NCBI GenBank assembly: GCA_021234155.1
Contig: JAJEKV010000105.1
Span: 3,208,937-3,272,936, forward strand
From: Isoetes taiwanensis
Taxonomy: Eukaryota; Streptophyta; Lycopodiopsida; Isoetales; Isoetaceae
DNA length: 64,000 nucleotides
Direction of reading: 5' to 3'
Shown here: positions 34,071 through 44,864 of the stretch, piece after piece
Layout of the letters: the number at the start of each line of letters is the position of its first letter
How positions within the stretch are numbered: position 1 is the stretch's first letter
The notes under the pieces: model-generated
What the model was told of the DNA's origin: nothing
Database searches by the model: none
The model's input: the letters and a program-made list of their open reading frames with translations, nothing else
Translations under genes and position numbers: made by a program

Positions 34071-34556
34071 GGTATAAATTTATACCACGCGGAGCTTAGA
34101 GACATTGTATCAAATGGTAGGAGCTCAAAGTTGTATAAAATTTATACGATGAGTTTAAGCAAAGATAAATTTATACCACGTGAGTTCGCTTTAAGTGGTA
34201 TAAATTTATAACGCCGAACTCGAAAGTGGTTTAAATTTATAATTGAACTCGAAAGGTATAAATTTATAACGCTTATGCAGCTTAAGCGGTATAAGTTTAT
34301 ACCATCACCCCTCATGAAAAAGGCGTGAGCAGTATAAATTTATACTGGAATTGTTTTACAAAGGAAGCCACGGTATAAATTTATACTACAAGTTCTCTTT
34401 AAATACGTTTTGTTATAAATCCAATACAATATAAAACAAGAAAATTTTATTAGATGGATATTTATTGTTGGTTATAACGTGACAGGGTGCAGATATAACA
34501 TGATAACCATTTGGCTAAAACATGGCAGATGCTTTTGACGGTATAAATTTATACCG
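34071..34556. repeat. array of ten GGTATAAATTTATACC palindromes
   Basis: Perfect or near-perfect copies start at 34,071, 34,133, 34,165, 34,197, 34,228, 34,255, 34,288, 34,331, 34,372 and 34,540. Between several copies the spacer repeats GAACTCGAAAG. Perfect 16-mers occur at 34,071 and 34,540; the latter is extended to an 18-bp palindrome by flanking C and G. It lies 700-1,190 bp inside the nested element. Confidence 0.93.
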
Positions 34557-34659
34557 AGGCTAGAAAAAATCTGTGAAAGAAAAATTTTAGGGTTTTGAGA
34601 TCTCACGATGCCAGGGTTGTTAGATGATGCACAGAGTTTCTTGATGATGCATGGGGCTT

Positions 34660-34890
34660 CTAGGCTTCGGAGAAGGAAGAAAAAAAATAGGGTTCTTCAT
34701 GGCCGTAGTTCTTCCACAATTTTATTTTTAGGGCCGTGTTTCCAATAGTTCATGGCCGAGTTCTTCCGTAGTTCATGGCCGAGTTTCCAATAGCAAAGAG
34801 CCGCTTAGTTCTTCATGGTCGTAATTCTTCCGTAATTTTGTTTTTAGGGGCGAAGTTTCCAATAGCAATCACAAATAGTTGAAGCCGCTT
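34660..34890. repeat. short imperfect tandem repeats
   Basis: Variants of GTTCTTCATGGCCGTAGTTC and AGTTTCCAATAGCAA repeat several times. No coding signal. Confidence 0.65.
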
Positions 34891-36250
34891 TAGGTCCCTC
34901 CGTGCATAGGAGGAAGACTAACCCATCCCGCCTCTCTCGAAGGAATATATGCACGCCATCCGGTATTCTCAACATCTTCGATGACATCTCGGTGGTGAAG
35001 GATGCAACGTGAAGCCGCTGCCTTCAATTTTTGTCCGGTTAGACACAAGCCCCATAGTTAGAAATTTCTCGAGGGAACACGGCAAGGCCTTGCAATGGCA
35101 ACATCATCCGGAAGACCCGGAATAATGGGGTCCTCTAGATAATAAGACATGCCTCCCATTCTTTAAGTGAATATTCAAGTCAAACTCTAAGCAATTTGAT
35201 GGACCTATTCAGGCAAAAGGGTTATTACTTATGTTCATGGAAAGAGTAGAACAAATAGATTGGTTCTATGCTGGAAGATCTGTTCACTGTTGACGTGAAT
35301 GATTAAAAGCAACCAGGAAGGTTCGTGGGCAGGGCCTCTAGAGAGGAGTGCTTGATAGCAGTTGCTCCAAAGTTGATAGCCAATTTGCTCCAAAGTTGCT
35401 CCAAAGTTGCAGAAAGTTGCTTCAAAGACATCCGGCCTACCCGGCGTGATTATCCGCAATGGACCATTTCAGAATCATTTCGCCGTAATCCAAATATTGA
35501 TGTCACTCTTTTCCATGTTTCACAATGTTAAAGCATAGATACACTTCTATGTTAGCTCATTTTAGTAGAAACTGCCAGATGTTTGATAAAATACAATATG
35601 TTTTGCCGTGCTTCAGGTGGCGAAGTTCAACTGCAGTGCAATGTTATGTTGCAGTAATTACAAAGTTGTGGATTGGGATTTTGTTCATGGTAAGCTGATC
35701 TTGCCGATACAGTATACTGAGTGCAAACAGGATGCAACAAGATAATAGTTCTATAATCATTTGCAATGCTACAGTCTACTCTTTCAAAGCAACAAGGGAA
35801 TTATCTTTGTCATTTTGCAGTCTCGAAAGCAATAGGACATTATCTATGGATCATGGAATTTTGGTGAAACCTTCATCGTTGTAACCAGACTAGTTTGAGA
35901 CATTTGCGAGCATCAATACGAGGTTAGTTGGCAAGAATATGTAATTATTAATCATACAATTACTCAAGCACGTGAAAGTGGAGAATAATAGATGAAAGTG
36001 GTGAATGGCGCCTTCAAAAACTGTTTGGCACTATCATTTTTGAAGACTATGCATGCATGCCTGTATTGTTAAGACTATACGTACATGCCTGTATTATGGT
36101 GGTTTTGTAGCAAATGTCAATATAATCTTAATATTCAAAGCACATTGCAATACCAAGAAGCAAACATTGTTATTACTACATACCTCACCTGTAATATGCC
36201 TTCAAAGAATAGAGAAGAATGAAATGGATTGTTGAACATAGGGTTCAAGT
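34890..36250. other. interior of nested element, no gene recognised
   Basis: Short ORFs only. The string GCTCCAAAGTTG repeats near 35,360-35,415. Confidence 0.4.
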
Positions 36251-36260
36251 GTACATAGTC

Positions 36261-36290
36261 TATTCTATTCTATTCTATTCTATTCTATTC
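36261..36290. repeat. (TATTC)6 microsatellite
   Basis: Six uninterrupted pentanucleotide units. Confidence 0.97.
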
Positions 36291-36418
36291 TATCCTGCAA
36301 TAGTCTATTTATATCACCTGCAATATGCCTTCAGAGCACATAGAAAAATGAAATAGATGATTGAACATAGAATTCCTAAACATACCTAAACATACAAATG
36401 CCATTTTAAAATGCATGT

Positions 36419-36541
36419 GCATAAGATTCTTTGCCTACAACAATCATAAACATATACGTGTTTATCAGGCATAAGATTCTTTGCTTACAGCAATCCTAAA
36501 CATATACATGTTTGTATCCTAAACATATACATGTTTGTCAG
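36419..36541. repeat. tandem repeat, ~51-bp unit
   Basis: CATAAGATTCTTTGC-TACA followed by CCTAAACATATACATGTTTG occurs twice, with the last part repeated a third time. Confidence 0.8.
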
Positions 36542-36574
36542 GCCTATCATGAACCAAAAGCTTGGTGGGCTTTT

Positions 36575-36700
36575 TCTATGTCATCATGAACCAAAATCTT
36601 GGTAGGGATTTAAAATCCCATTGGCTACACAAATTACAACTTACATAAATTATAAGTGGACCAAAACCTTAACGATGGTTCAAATCCTACACAGATTTCA
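36575..36700 (+). mobile_element. SINE-like fragment (weak)
   Basis: CTTGGTAGGGATTTAAAATCC and CCCATTGGCTAC echo the B-box region of the SINE at 27,136. The A box is absent. Confidence 0.3.
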
Positions 36701-37056
36701 ACCTACACATGTTATGAGAGTGTAGCTAATGTATATTGTAACATTACACAGGCTTATTATTTCTAGGTTCCCAACATTATCCCAGCAATGCTGGGCACTA
36801 TTAGTAGTATCTATACTAATGGCATGCATCAAGCAAATGGAAGTACAACCATAACATATATGATGAAATACCTGCATATGTTGTCCGTGTAATTGTTCCT
36901 TCACAGATTATGTTATGATATCCATGTGATCTTTCTTTTGCTGCATAGAAATATATCTTTTTTCCTTTGCAACTGCTATCATAAAGCATTTTACACAACA
37001 ATATACAAAGAGAACCTATTGTATTTACATTTATTTTTGTCGTAGAAATCTTTGTG

Positions 37057-37376
37057 GGTGAAAGCATGCTACGGTGTACCACTTTTGGAACCCTCAAAAG
37101 TACCTTCACTGGGTACTTTTAAAACTGGTACTTTCTGTTTTTTCTTCTCATTAAAATTAATTCAAAACATTTGAATTCAAGGTCAATAATATGTCAATCT
37201 ATAGTATTAAAGGATAACAACACTATTAGAGACTAAAATTAATGAATCAACTCTCAAACTTATTGTTTATTGAGACATTTATGCAAGTTCCCAGTACCCA
37301 GTGCTGGGTACTTTTTTGGGTAGTTTTGAACTCCCTAAAAAGAACTTTAGATGGTACACCCTAGCATGCTTTCACC
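37057..37376. mobile_element. 320-bp MITE nested in the TIR element
   Basis: Inverted terminal repeats of about 25 bp: GGTGAAAGCATGCTA then (C/G)GGTGTACCA. Inside are additional inverted GGGTACTTTT blocks. Flanks CTTTGTG (left) and CTTGTG (right) may be an imperfect TSD. No ORF. Confidence 0.85.
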
Positions 37377-37564
37377 CTTGTGCTCTTGTAAATGCTCGTT
37401 TGACCCCAAAACGACATATTTTTTTAAGGGTCTTCGTATTTATATTATGTCACTCTAAAAAAGCTGTTTTTAAGGACAGTTTTGAACAATTTGCGTCCAA
37501 AAACCTTGATTGCCACCTATTTTGCCTCATTTTGTAGTTTTCCAAAATTTTAGAGGAATCTTTT

Positions 37565-37591
37565 AAACGCACTTCTTAAATAAGTGCGTTT
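37565..37591. repeat. hairpin within the right TIR
   Basis: 10-bp arms AAACGCACTT and AAGTGCGTTT around a 7-nt loop. Confidence 0.8.
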
Positions 37592-37603
37592 TCATTTTAA
37601 ACA

Positions 37604-38170
37604 TTGTTCAAGAAGAAGTTTGCTGATAGCAAAGACTCTACGAAGTCAGAAAATGTGAAGTCTGATGCTAAGAAATCCAAGGAGTTCAAGTGCTGGAATT
37701 GTGAAAAGGGTCACTACAGTTTGAATTGTAAGAAGGAGAAGAAAAGCTCAAAGGGTAGTGACACGAGAAGCATAGCAGTCAACTCTAAGGGAGAGACAAG
37801 TGCTGTTGCATGTGCCACTTTTGATGCTGAATATCTGAATCTTGCAGCAACGGCTAGCACCCTACACAAGGACTGGGTTTTGGACTCAAGAGCCACGGTT
37901 CATCTTACTGGAGATTCAGATGTGTTTTCTGAACTTGAACCTCGATCTGGAGGTGATGTGAAGATGGGTGATGGATATTCTCTTCCTACCACAGGAAAGA
38001 GCATTGTAGTTTTTCAATTGCATGGACATGATGTAGTTAGTAAGGTGAGGAATGTCATGTTTGCTCCTCGGATTACGTCTAATATCATGTCTCTGCTGAA
38101 TTTGATAAAGCAGGCCATCACATTGTTCTCCGAAAATGGCAAAAGCCTATCTGGTGGTGAATCCTTTTGA
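37604..38170 (+). pseudogene. Copia gag C-terminus (zinc knuckle) and protease
   Basis: After the nested element the frame resumes FKKKFADSKDSTKSENVK. The zinc knuckle CWNCEKGHYSLNC (37,691-37,729) has one residue fewer than CX2CX4HX4C. The protease active site is WVLDSRATVHLTGD; the canonical DSGAT would need GGA where AGA stands at 37,889, so it is inactive as written. Confidence 0.9.
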
Positions 38171-39160
38171 AGGAATTGACTTGAAAAGTCTGGCAGTTCA
38201 TGACATTAGGCTGGACGCGGCAGAATGGCTTGTATGTCTTTGATGGGTCGGGACAAGACCGAACATGGTCTTGTATGTGTTGATTTGATCACGAGCATCC
38301 GTGGGCATGCTCATTTTGGTCATGTTGGAGGCACCGCGTACATGCTTTGTACAAGAACAAGATGGTTACGGTATTCCCTCTACGAAAATGTGTCAAGCTT
38401 GAGGTGTGCCGTGATGCCATCTCGAAAAGCAACCTCAACGAAATTTTCCACAAAGAATTATTCATCGAAAGCAACTCAAACCCCTTGAGCCGCGACTTTC
38501 GATTTGTGCTATATGCCCGATGTTTCACTAGGTGGAAAGAGGTATTTCTTGACCCCTCGATTGATGATTTCAAGAGATACACTTGGATGTATACTTTACC
38601 GCGAAATCTGAGGTGCTTGGCAAGTTCAAGGCCTTCAAAGCGATCGTCAAAAGGCATGGGTTAGTAATAAAAAAAGTTGAGAAGTGACAATGGAGACCTA
38701 ATATGTTTCTAATGCCTTTGATGAGTTTCTCATGGAAGAAGGTATGGAAAGACAATTAATCATTTCTTATGCTCATCCACGAAATGGTGTAGAATGAAAG
38801 GAGGAATAGATCTTTGCTTGATTTGGCAAGATCTATGATGAGTCACAAACCAACCCAATCTTTTGGGGAGAGGCGAGTGACAAAGAAAGATATTTGGCAA
38901 ATAGGTCGCCTACTAAAGCCCGATCTGCAATGTGACTCCTTATGAAGCATTTTTGGAGGATGAAACCAGATGTATCTCATTTGAGCATGTTTGGATGTTT
39001 GGCTTATGCTTCCATACCTGCTGAAAAGCTGAAAAAGTATGAGAAATTGCATGACAGGGCTGTCAAAGCCATCTTCATTGGGTATCTAGAAAATCAGAAA
39101 GGTTACAAGTTGTATGATCCTTCCAACAAGCAGGTTATTGTAAGCAGGGCAGTTTAGTCC
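38171..39160 (+). pseudogene. Copia integrase, heavily shifted
   Basis: Recognisable pieces in different frames: GIPSTKMC-like (about 38,375), FTAKSEVLGKFKAFKAIVKR (about 38,600), NERRNRSLLDLARSMMSHKP (about 38,795), then one clean frame 38,942-39,157 with MKPDVSHLSMFGCLAYA, HDRAVKAIFIGYLENQKGYK and LYDPSNKQVIVSR. The core catalytic residues cannot be aligned because of indels. Confidence 0.85.
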
Positions 39161-39571
39161 GTTGAAGATGCTGTGTATGATGGTATATCTTCGAGTGATT
39201 CTCCTGCAGTTCACAATGACAACAGCTTGGATGTTGGAGATCTAATAACAGCTGCTGGTAGACCTTTCTCTCCCTCTCTGGTGGTTTCTCTAGTGAACTC
39301 ACATTTGCCTGAAGTAATAGCATGGGATGATCCCAATCCCACTCGCCCTATGGTCCATTAGCAGGTTGGTTCCTTTCACGGGGAGTCCAACACACATGAA
39401 GGTACTCTAGCACCTGATCCAGTACCTGTTACAACACCTATTGTAGCACCACCCTCGTACCTCGTTGTTGAACCTAGGAGATCAGCCGCGCCTCAAGGAG
39501 AAACAAATTGTTGCGGCCCGGGTTGCGACCTCGTTGTACCTGTTGTTGAACTTAGGAGATCAGCACGTCTG
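39161..39571 (+). pseudogene. Copia integrase-RT linker
   Basis: Low-complexity Ser/Pro/Val/Thr-rich coding remnant between integrase and RT. A partial internal repeat TTGTTGAACCTAGGAGATCAG occurs at about 39,461 and 39,545. Confidence 0.6.
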
Positions 39572-40116
39572 ATGAAGAAACAGGAGAAGTCTAATGGATC
39601 ATGTAACCTTGCCTTAATGGCAAAGGTCCAGGATCATGTTGATCCACACACCTTTCATGAAGCAACTAGTGATCCGCAGTGGCAGCATGCAATGGAAGAA
39701 GAATACTCTCAATTGCTGAAGCAAGGCACATGGGAATTGGTAGAACTTCCAGCTGATAAGCAAGTTATTGGCTGGAAATGGGTGTTTAAAACCAAATTTT
39801 ATGCTAATGGGACAATGTCAAAGCACAAAGCTAGACTTGTAGCCAAGGGTTTTGCACAGAAAATAGGTTTAGATTATGATGAAGTCTTTGCTCCCGTGGC
39901 TAGAATGTCCACTATCAGATCAGTTATAGCTCTTGCTGCGATGAAAGGTTGGTTAATGTTTCAAATGGAAATTAAGTCTGCTTTTTTGAATGGTGATTTG
40001 GAGGAAGAGGTCTATATGAATCAACCACCAGAATTTGTTTTTCAAGGGAAGCAGCAGCTAGTTTGTCATTTGAAGAAAAGCATTTATGGTTTGAAGTAGG
40101 CTCCAAGATGTTGGCT
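39572..40116 (+). pseudogene. Copia reverse transcriptase, N-terminal half
   Basis: Strong family blocks: VIGWKWVFKTKF, KHKARLVAKGFAQ, GLDYDEVFAPVARMSTIRSV, QMEIKSAFLNGDLEEEVYM and KKSIYGLK then a TAG in place of Gln (AAGTAGGCT versus expected AAGCAGGCT), followed by APRCW. It is cut off by an insertion. Confidence 0.93.
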
Positions 40117-40715
40117 GTTGTGTGATTTATCTTGACTATTTGTGCATGATGTGCTTAAATTGGTTAAATGTGTGCAAAAATGGAGAACAATATGGGTGTA
40201 ATGTGGAGAAAATATAAAAAATGTGAAAATATTAGGGATGAAGCATTTATGATGTATTGAAGTTGAACTTATGGACTTGAAGGTGTATAAAAGTCCTTTT
40301 CAATGGTTAAAGCATGGGGGTGAGGTGGCGCAATCCTAGGAGACATGTAAGTTATTGGAGATCTAATGGTGGAGATTGCTTAAGGATGAATGGAGGAGAT
40401 TTGATGTGTAAGTTTAAGAGGAGGGGTACGTCTCCTCATTCTCGCTCTCTCACTCTTGTGCCTGGAAGAGATTATCCATTTTGTATAGAGTGTTCCATGG
40501 AAGAAATAAATAATGAAGAGGAGGATGAACCTCCAGATTATCTTGATTATGATTTGGTTGTGCAATTGAGGTGTCTTTGATCTCTCGTTCCATTCTTCAT
40601 CTGCAATTTGTGTTTAATCTATTTGCTGGTAGAGTGTGGCGCAGCCTGATGCATATATTTTGCATTCTGCTCAGCTTGGGGTTTAGTTCATTCTGTTGGA
40701 TTACATTGGCATACA
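40117..40715. mobile_element. ~0.6-kb insertion inside the Copia RT
   Basis: RT sequence is interrupted after APRCW and resumes at FFLEQGFSRSAADPNLYYKS. The insert contains a TATA-like GTATAAAAG and an 88-codon ORF without motifs. Its start TGTTG and a CATACA near the end suggest a solo LTR or short LTR-type element, but borders and target duplication could not be fixed. Confidence 0.6.
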
Positions 40716-41080
40716 AATGCTTTCTTTCTTGAGCAGGGGTTCAGCAGAAGTGCAGCAGACCCCAATCTTTATTACAAATCACATGAAGGCCGAATGTGCA
40801 TTATGGTTTTGTATGTTGATGATTTGATTATCATAAAAGATGCTGATGTGCTGATTTCTACATTGAAGTTGCAGTTATTTTCGTCCTTCGAGATGACTGG
40901 CCTTGGCCTTATGCATTACTGTTTAGATGTAGAAGTGTGGCAGCACTCAGGTGGCATCTATCTTTCTCGTAAATATATCAAAGAAATGTTACAAAGAAGA
41001 TCGTATGCAAGATTGCAAGGTTTTGTGGCAAGTCCTTTTGATCCGTGCACAAGGTTTGAGCTAGATTTTCGATGGTGAGG
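40716..41080 (+). pseudogene. Copia reverse transcriptase, C-terminal half
   Basis: In frame: FFLEQGFSRSAADPNLYYK, HEGRMCIMVLYVDDLIII with the catalytic YVDD at 40,812-40,823, then FEMTGLGLMHYCLDVEVW and GGIYLSRKYIKEMLQR. Confidence 0.93.
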
Positions 41081-41763
41081 AGGCGAATCCCACACTCTAT
41101 CGAAGCTTGGTAGGGGCGTTGATATATCTCACAGTCACTAGACCTGATATCTCTTTTGTTGTGGGAGTGTTGAGCAGATTTATGAGCAATCCCAGCAAGG
41201 CCGCGACCGAAGGTTGCTAAAAGATCGGCGGCATATCCGAAGGGGACTTCACAAGTGAGGTTTCTTTATCGAGGTCCTCCGATTTCCAGCTGAAAGTCTT
41301 TGTTGATGCGCATCATGCTAATCGGCCATGATAGCAGGAGGTCCGCAACAGGGATGGTCATGTTCATAGGGCCTAACATGCTGACATGGTTGTCCAAAAG
41401 ACAGTCTATAGTGTCAATGAGCACCGCAGAGGCAGAATTCAAAGCACTCAGTGTTGGGATGCATGAATCGTTGTGACTTAAACATTTGTGGACAGATCTG
41501 CAGGTACCTCCATCATCGGTTGTTATATTGTGTGACAACACAAGTACCATCCATCTTGCCAAGGATGCTAAGTACCACCCAAAGACAAAACACCTTGACA
41601 CCCACTTGTGTTTTGTCCGTGAGCAGATCCAAATGGGATCTTCTCAACTTGTTCATTGCTCCTCACATGATCAGTTTGCTGATGGCTTTATCAAACCACT
41701 AGTTGGATCTAAGTTCGTCAATGTGAAGGAGAGCTTGGGCATGAAGAAATTGCAAATTTGAAG
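41081..41763 (+). pseudogene. Copia RNase H and C-terminus
   Basis: The first half is shifted. From about 41,486 a clean frame reads VILCDNTSTIHLAKDAKYHP, KTKHLDTHLCFVREQIQ and DQFADGFIKPLVGSKFVNVK before the stop at 41,759-41,761. Confidence 0.9.
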
Positions 41764-41820
41764 GAGAGAAGGATTACCTTAGTTTCAAATGATTTTCTTA
41801 CGCTTGATCGGCAAACATTT

Positions 41821-41829
41821 AAGGGAGAG
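41821..41829 (+). promoter_or_regulatory. polypurine tract
   Basis: AAGGGAGAG immediately before the right LTR's TGTTG. Confidence 0.85.
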
Positions 41830-42191
41830 TGTTGAAATATAAATATGCCGACTAAGCATAATGTGTTAAAAACAAAGTAGTGGTTCAAAGATTAGCACAC
41901 GGGTCTTTGAGAAGGTGCCGAAATGTACGTGAGAAAAAACACTTTGTCAAGACCGAAAGCACCGAATTCCTAAATCAATGCCGTGAATTAGTGGATCTGG
42001 TGGTTAAACGGTAGACTACTATTCTTAGTCTCACCGATTGTATATATTGATTGTACGTTATGTACTATGCAATGCTCAAAAGTAGAGATTGTATTTCCTG
42101 TTGCTTTTCTCAATAGATTTGTTCTTGTCTTCTATTCTATCTCTTGAGACGATCTTGCAGGGTTTGTGCTGGTTTTGCACTAGTTCTATCA
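41830..42191 (+). repeat. right LTR of the Copia element
   Basis: TGTTGAAATATAAATATG to CTATCA. It differs from the left LTR at scattered indels, many beside CAG/CTG-type sites. Followed by the AGAGA target duplication. Confidence 0.95.
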
Positions 42192-42199
42192 AGAGATTT

Positions 42200-42820
42200 T
42201 GCACGACATGTGCTCTTTACTAATTGGATCAACACTTTCTATTGTAAACGCTTTCAAATCATTAGGTGTACTGGATGCAGGATTGTACACTAATTGAACA
42301 CTTTTTGGGAGCTTGATTGTAGATATTTTCCTTTTTGACATTTCATTGCTTCATGAATTAAAATATAAAGATTCAATGATGGATTTATTTTATTAATAGC
42401 CTCTATTAATTAGCTTTCCATGCTATAATTTTTTACTGGAGGATAATGTTTCATTGAGGTCACTCTCTTTACTTGCATGTATATATTAACGTAAAATTTT
42501 TACGAATGATAGCAAGTTTCAAGTGGCATTCATGATATACAGTGTATTACATTTTTGTAATCTTCCATTATGGCTCTTGTTCAAGTTCTCTTGTTGATGC
42601 TGATCTTGAAAATCCTACCAAACAGATGTGAGGATGTTTCCCATTAAATTTTTATAGTACTACTGAATACGCAGCATGATGATCCTTTATCACTCAAATA
42701 GAGGTGTCAGGCTGGTTAATAGCTTATAGAATACTGAAGTAATATGGTTGCTATAAGAATCTTTCTGGTAACTCTTCTTCCTATTGCTTCTTCTCAAAGG
42801 GGACAAGGCTACGAGAGTCT
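42200..42820. other. no gene recognised
   Basis: AT-rich sequence between the Copia element and the hAT fragment. Confidence 0.45.
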
Positions 42821-42829
42821 TGCTTTGTA

Positions 42830-43748
42830 GGAGGCGATCATGAAACAAGGGCATAAGTTAGGAGGCATTCTAGCATACTTCAGTAGCTCTACAAGCAAAG
42901 CTTCCACTTCAAACATACATCCTCTAATTTCTATATTGGAGGACATTGAATCTAATGTAGATGGGAAAATGTCCATTCAAATTTGAAGGCGAAAATTGTT
43001 GACGAGGTGACTGTAATGCCACAAACCCATGTACAAGATGTTGAGAGGAGAGAAAAAAACAAGAGAAGCGCGAGAGGAAAGGATGGAGTGATGGTGAAAG
43101 GGAATTTCAGCCAAGTTGGGCAGAGCTATATCTGTGTATAGAGAAACATGAGGATGAAGGAGATGGCCAGTTGAAAGTTTTAGCACGTTGTGCTATTTGT
43201 TCTTGGAAGAAGCGTAGTCCTCATACTATGCAGCCAAAGTTGGACACAATTGAGAAGCATTTGGGAAAGATATATGAGAAGAAGATTGTTGATGGAAAAG
43301 AGGAAGGCGTCATAAGATGGAAAACAGCAATACCTTGCATAGAAATGCATTAGAGAAGCAAATGAGGAGCACAATTTTACAGCTACAAACAGTTTTTCAT
43401 CTTTTGAGAAGGGGGCGACCTATGTTGGACTATAAATATGCAAAGGCATGATACTTGGTTGCAATTGGAATTCCTGATTTGCCTTCATCTCATTGGTCAA
43501 GAAAAGCTGGCTGGAAGTTTGGTTCAGCAATAGATCAAGTCATTAAGGATGACTTGAGGGAAACCATAAAGAAATATGAGTACTTTTCCATATCATTGGA
43601 TGAGGCAAGTGCAAAGGATCTCTCCTCTTGGGTTTCAATGAACATTTATTGTGTACGAGGACATATTCGGCAATCACATTATGTTGCTATTAAGAAGATG
43701 TTGTACATATATTGTAAGTTTTTAGGGGGCTCTCGGTGCCCGGAGTAA
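42830..43748 (+). pseudogene. hAT-type transposase fragment (BED finger and start of core)
   Basis: Frames read WAELYLCIEKHED, then VLARCAICSWKKRSPHTMQP and KLDTIEKHLGK (a BED-like zinc-finger context), and from 43,455 IGIPDLPSSHWSRKAGWKFG, YEYFSISLDEASAKDLSSWV and SMNIYCVRG. The SxDE...D..SW pattern matches the first catalytic region of hAT-like transposases related to ZNF862/DUF4371 proteins. The rest of the transposase is missing, and stops separate the two parts. Confidence 0.65.
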
Positions 43749-43795
43749 CTCCCCGTGTGAATATCTAGCATTATAACAGGGGGTTTTTTTTGTAA
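43722..43795. mobile_element. MITE end related to 46.0-46.4 kb
   Basis: GCTCTCGGTGCCCGGAGTAA then CCCCGTGTGAATAT matches the inner right arm of the MITE at 46,312-46,345. Confidence 0.55.
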
Positions 43796-44199
43796 TTTTA
43801 TACGCTTTTCCCCATGGTTTTTCTATGATTTTGGTGTTGTATTCGTTGGGGCATACTAAAAAGTATTTCTAGAGTGCGTCTTTTTTGGAGCGTTGATCTA
43901 GATTAGGTTAAACAATCTAACGGTTGCTAGATTTCTTAAATTTCAAACAATGCATGAGAACATTGATGGCCTATGTTCTAGAATTTTTAGGGTTTTTGAC
44001 CTTTGGGCTTTCGGCCAATTAGGCTGTTCACCGGATTTAGATACACAGGAGGCCGACTGTGGCCTTTGGGCTTTCAGAACGGCATCTCGAACTACCATCC
44101 GGGCAAGTTTTCGTTTATGAAGTTTATGAGGTTGCACATCTAAGGTTAGATTGTTGGTCGGCTTAAGCCCGGTGGGCGACCTTCCAGCTTAGCAACCTG

Positions 44200-44860
44200 C
44201 AGAGACAATAATGAGGGCTTAGATGTCCGATATTTTATCAAAGGTGCCGCTTTTCTTGATACTGGATCAAAATAGGAAAATGTACTCCCGGAAACGTGTT
44301 CTTATTAAATTTCGCATTATGTCCTCGCAACAAGCCCGGCAATCCAACGTCTCCCCAGTTTGCTCATATTGTTGTAGTCCAAAATAGTATGTTGCTTGCC
44401 TTGATGTCAAAATGAATTATGGTTTCTGGTTGTATATTATGTAGATAATCCAAGGCTGTTGCTACTTGAGCTGCAATTTGGAACCTCGTGTGCCATGGAA
44501 GACAAGAATCTTTACCTTTCCTAAATAGATGATCATCTAAACTTCCAGCCATGTGTTCATAGGCAAGGTATGCTCCTTCATGATAACAATACCCCAATAA
44601 TGACACTACATTTTGGTGCTTTAGATTGCCTATAATCTCAACCTGTTCAAATACCATAACTCTTAAGCGCAGTCATTCTTCCAAGCATAGACATTTATTG
44701 CAAGAGATGTTAGAGATGCATACCTTGTGAAAAAGTTCCTTCAAATTTTTTTAGTCCTTTGTCTTTAAGTACTTTTAATGGCTGCATTTTTAAAATCTAG
44801 TCTTCCCTTATAAGTCGCTTCCATGCCTTCCTTCTCCAATCTTCATTTCTTGAGAGAAGT
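44200..44860 (-). pseudogene. receptor-like kinase catalytic fragment
   Basis: A clear minus-strand frame at 44,364-44,657 covers kinase subdomains III-VIb: EIIGNLKHQNVVSLLGYCYH, AYEHMAGSLDDHLF, LPWHTRFQIAAQVATALDYL and IIHFDIKASNILF. The HRD motif reads HFD. A 5' piece with QPLKVLKDKGLKKFEG near 44,745-44,790 lies beyond an intron-like GTATGC stretch. A 3' piece resembling the activation-loop region (GLPGLLRGHNAKF) is shifted. Glycine loop, full activation segment and C-lobe are absent, so this is a dead fragment, probably captured or left by duplication. Confidence 0.8.
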
Positions 44861-44864
44861 AGTG

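Larger units (their letters stand above)
33371..37596. mobile_element. 4.2-kb terminal-inverted-repeat DNA element nested in gag
   Basis: Copia gag stops at 33,370 and resumes at about 37,604. The two ends are inverted repeats of about 55 bp: AAAACGCACTTATTT near 33,374 and AAATAAGTGCGTTTT at 37,578-37,592, with further matching TTTAAAAG and TAAAAT blocks. A TTA at each junction would fit a 3-bp TSD (Harbinger-like), but the GTTTAAA at both ends makes the exact border ambiguous. No intact transposase is present; a short minus-strand remnant lies near 33,785-33,960. The interior contains the palindrome array and a MITE. Confidence 0.75.
32068..42191 (+). mobile_element. Ty1/Copia LTR retrotransposon with nested insertions
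   Basis: Full structure: TSD AGAGA (32,063-32,067 and 42,192-42,196), left LTR, PBS, gag, zinc knuckle, protease, integrase, RT, RNase H, polypurine tract and right LTR. The RT-after-integrase order marks Copia. The 10.1 kb length includes a 4.2-kb DNA element in gag and an insert of about 0.6 kb in RT, so the original was about 5.3 kb. Many in-frame stops and shifts make it non-functional as written, but many coincide with damaged CAG/CTG sites. Confidence 0.96.
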
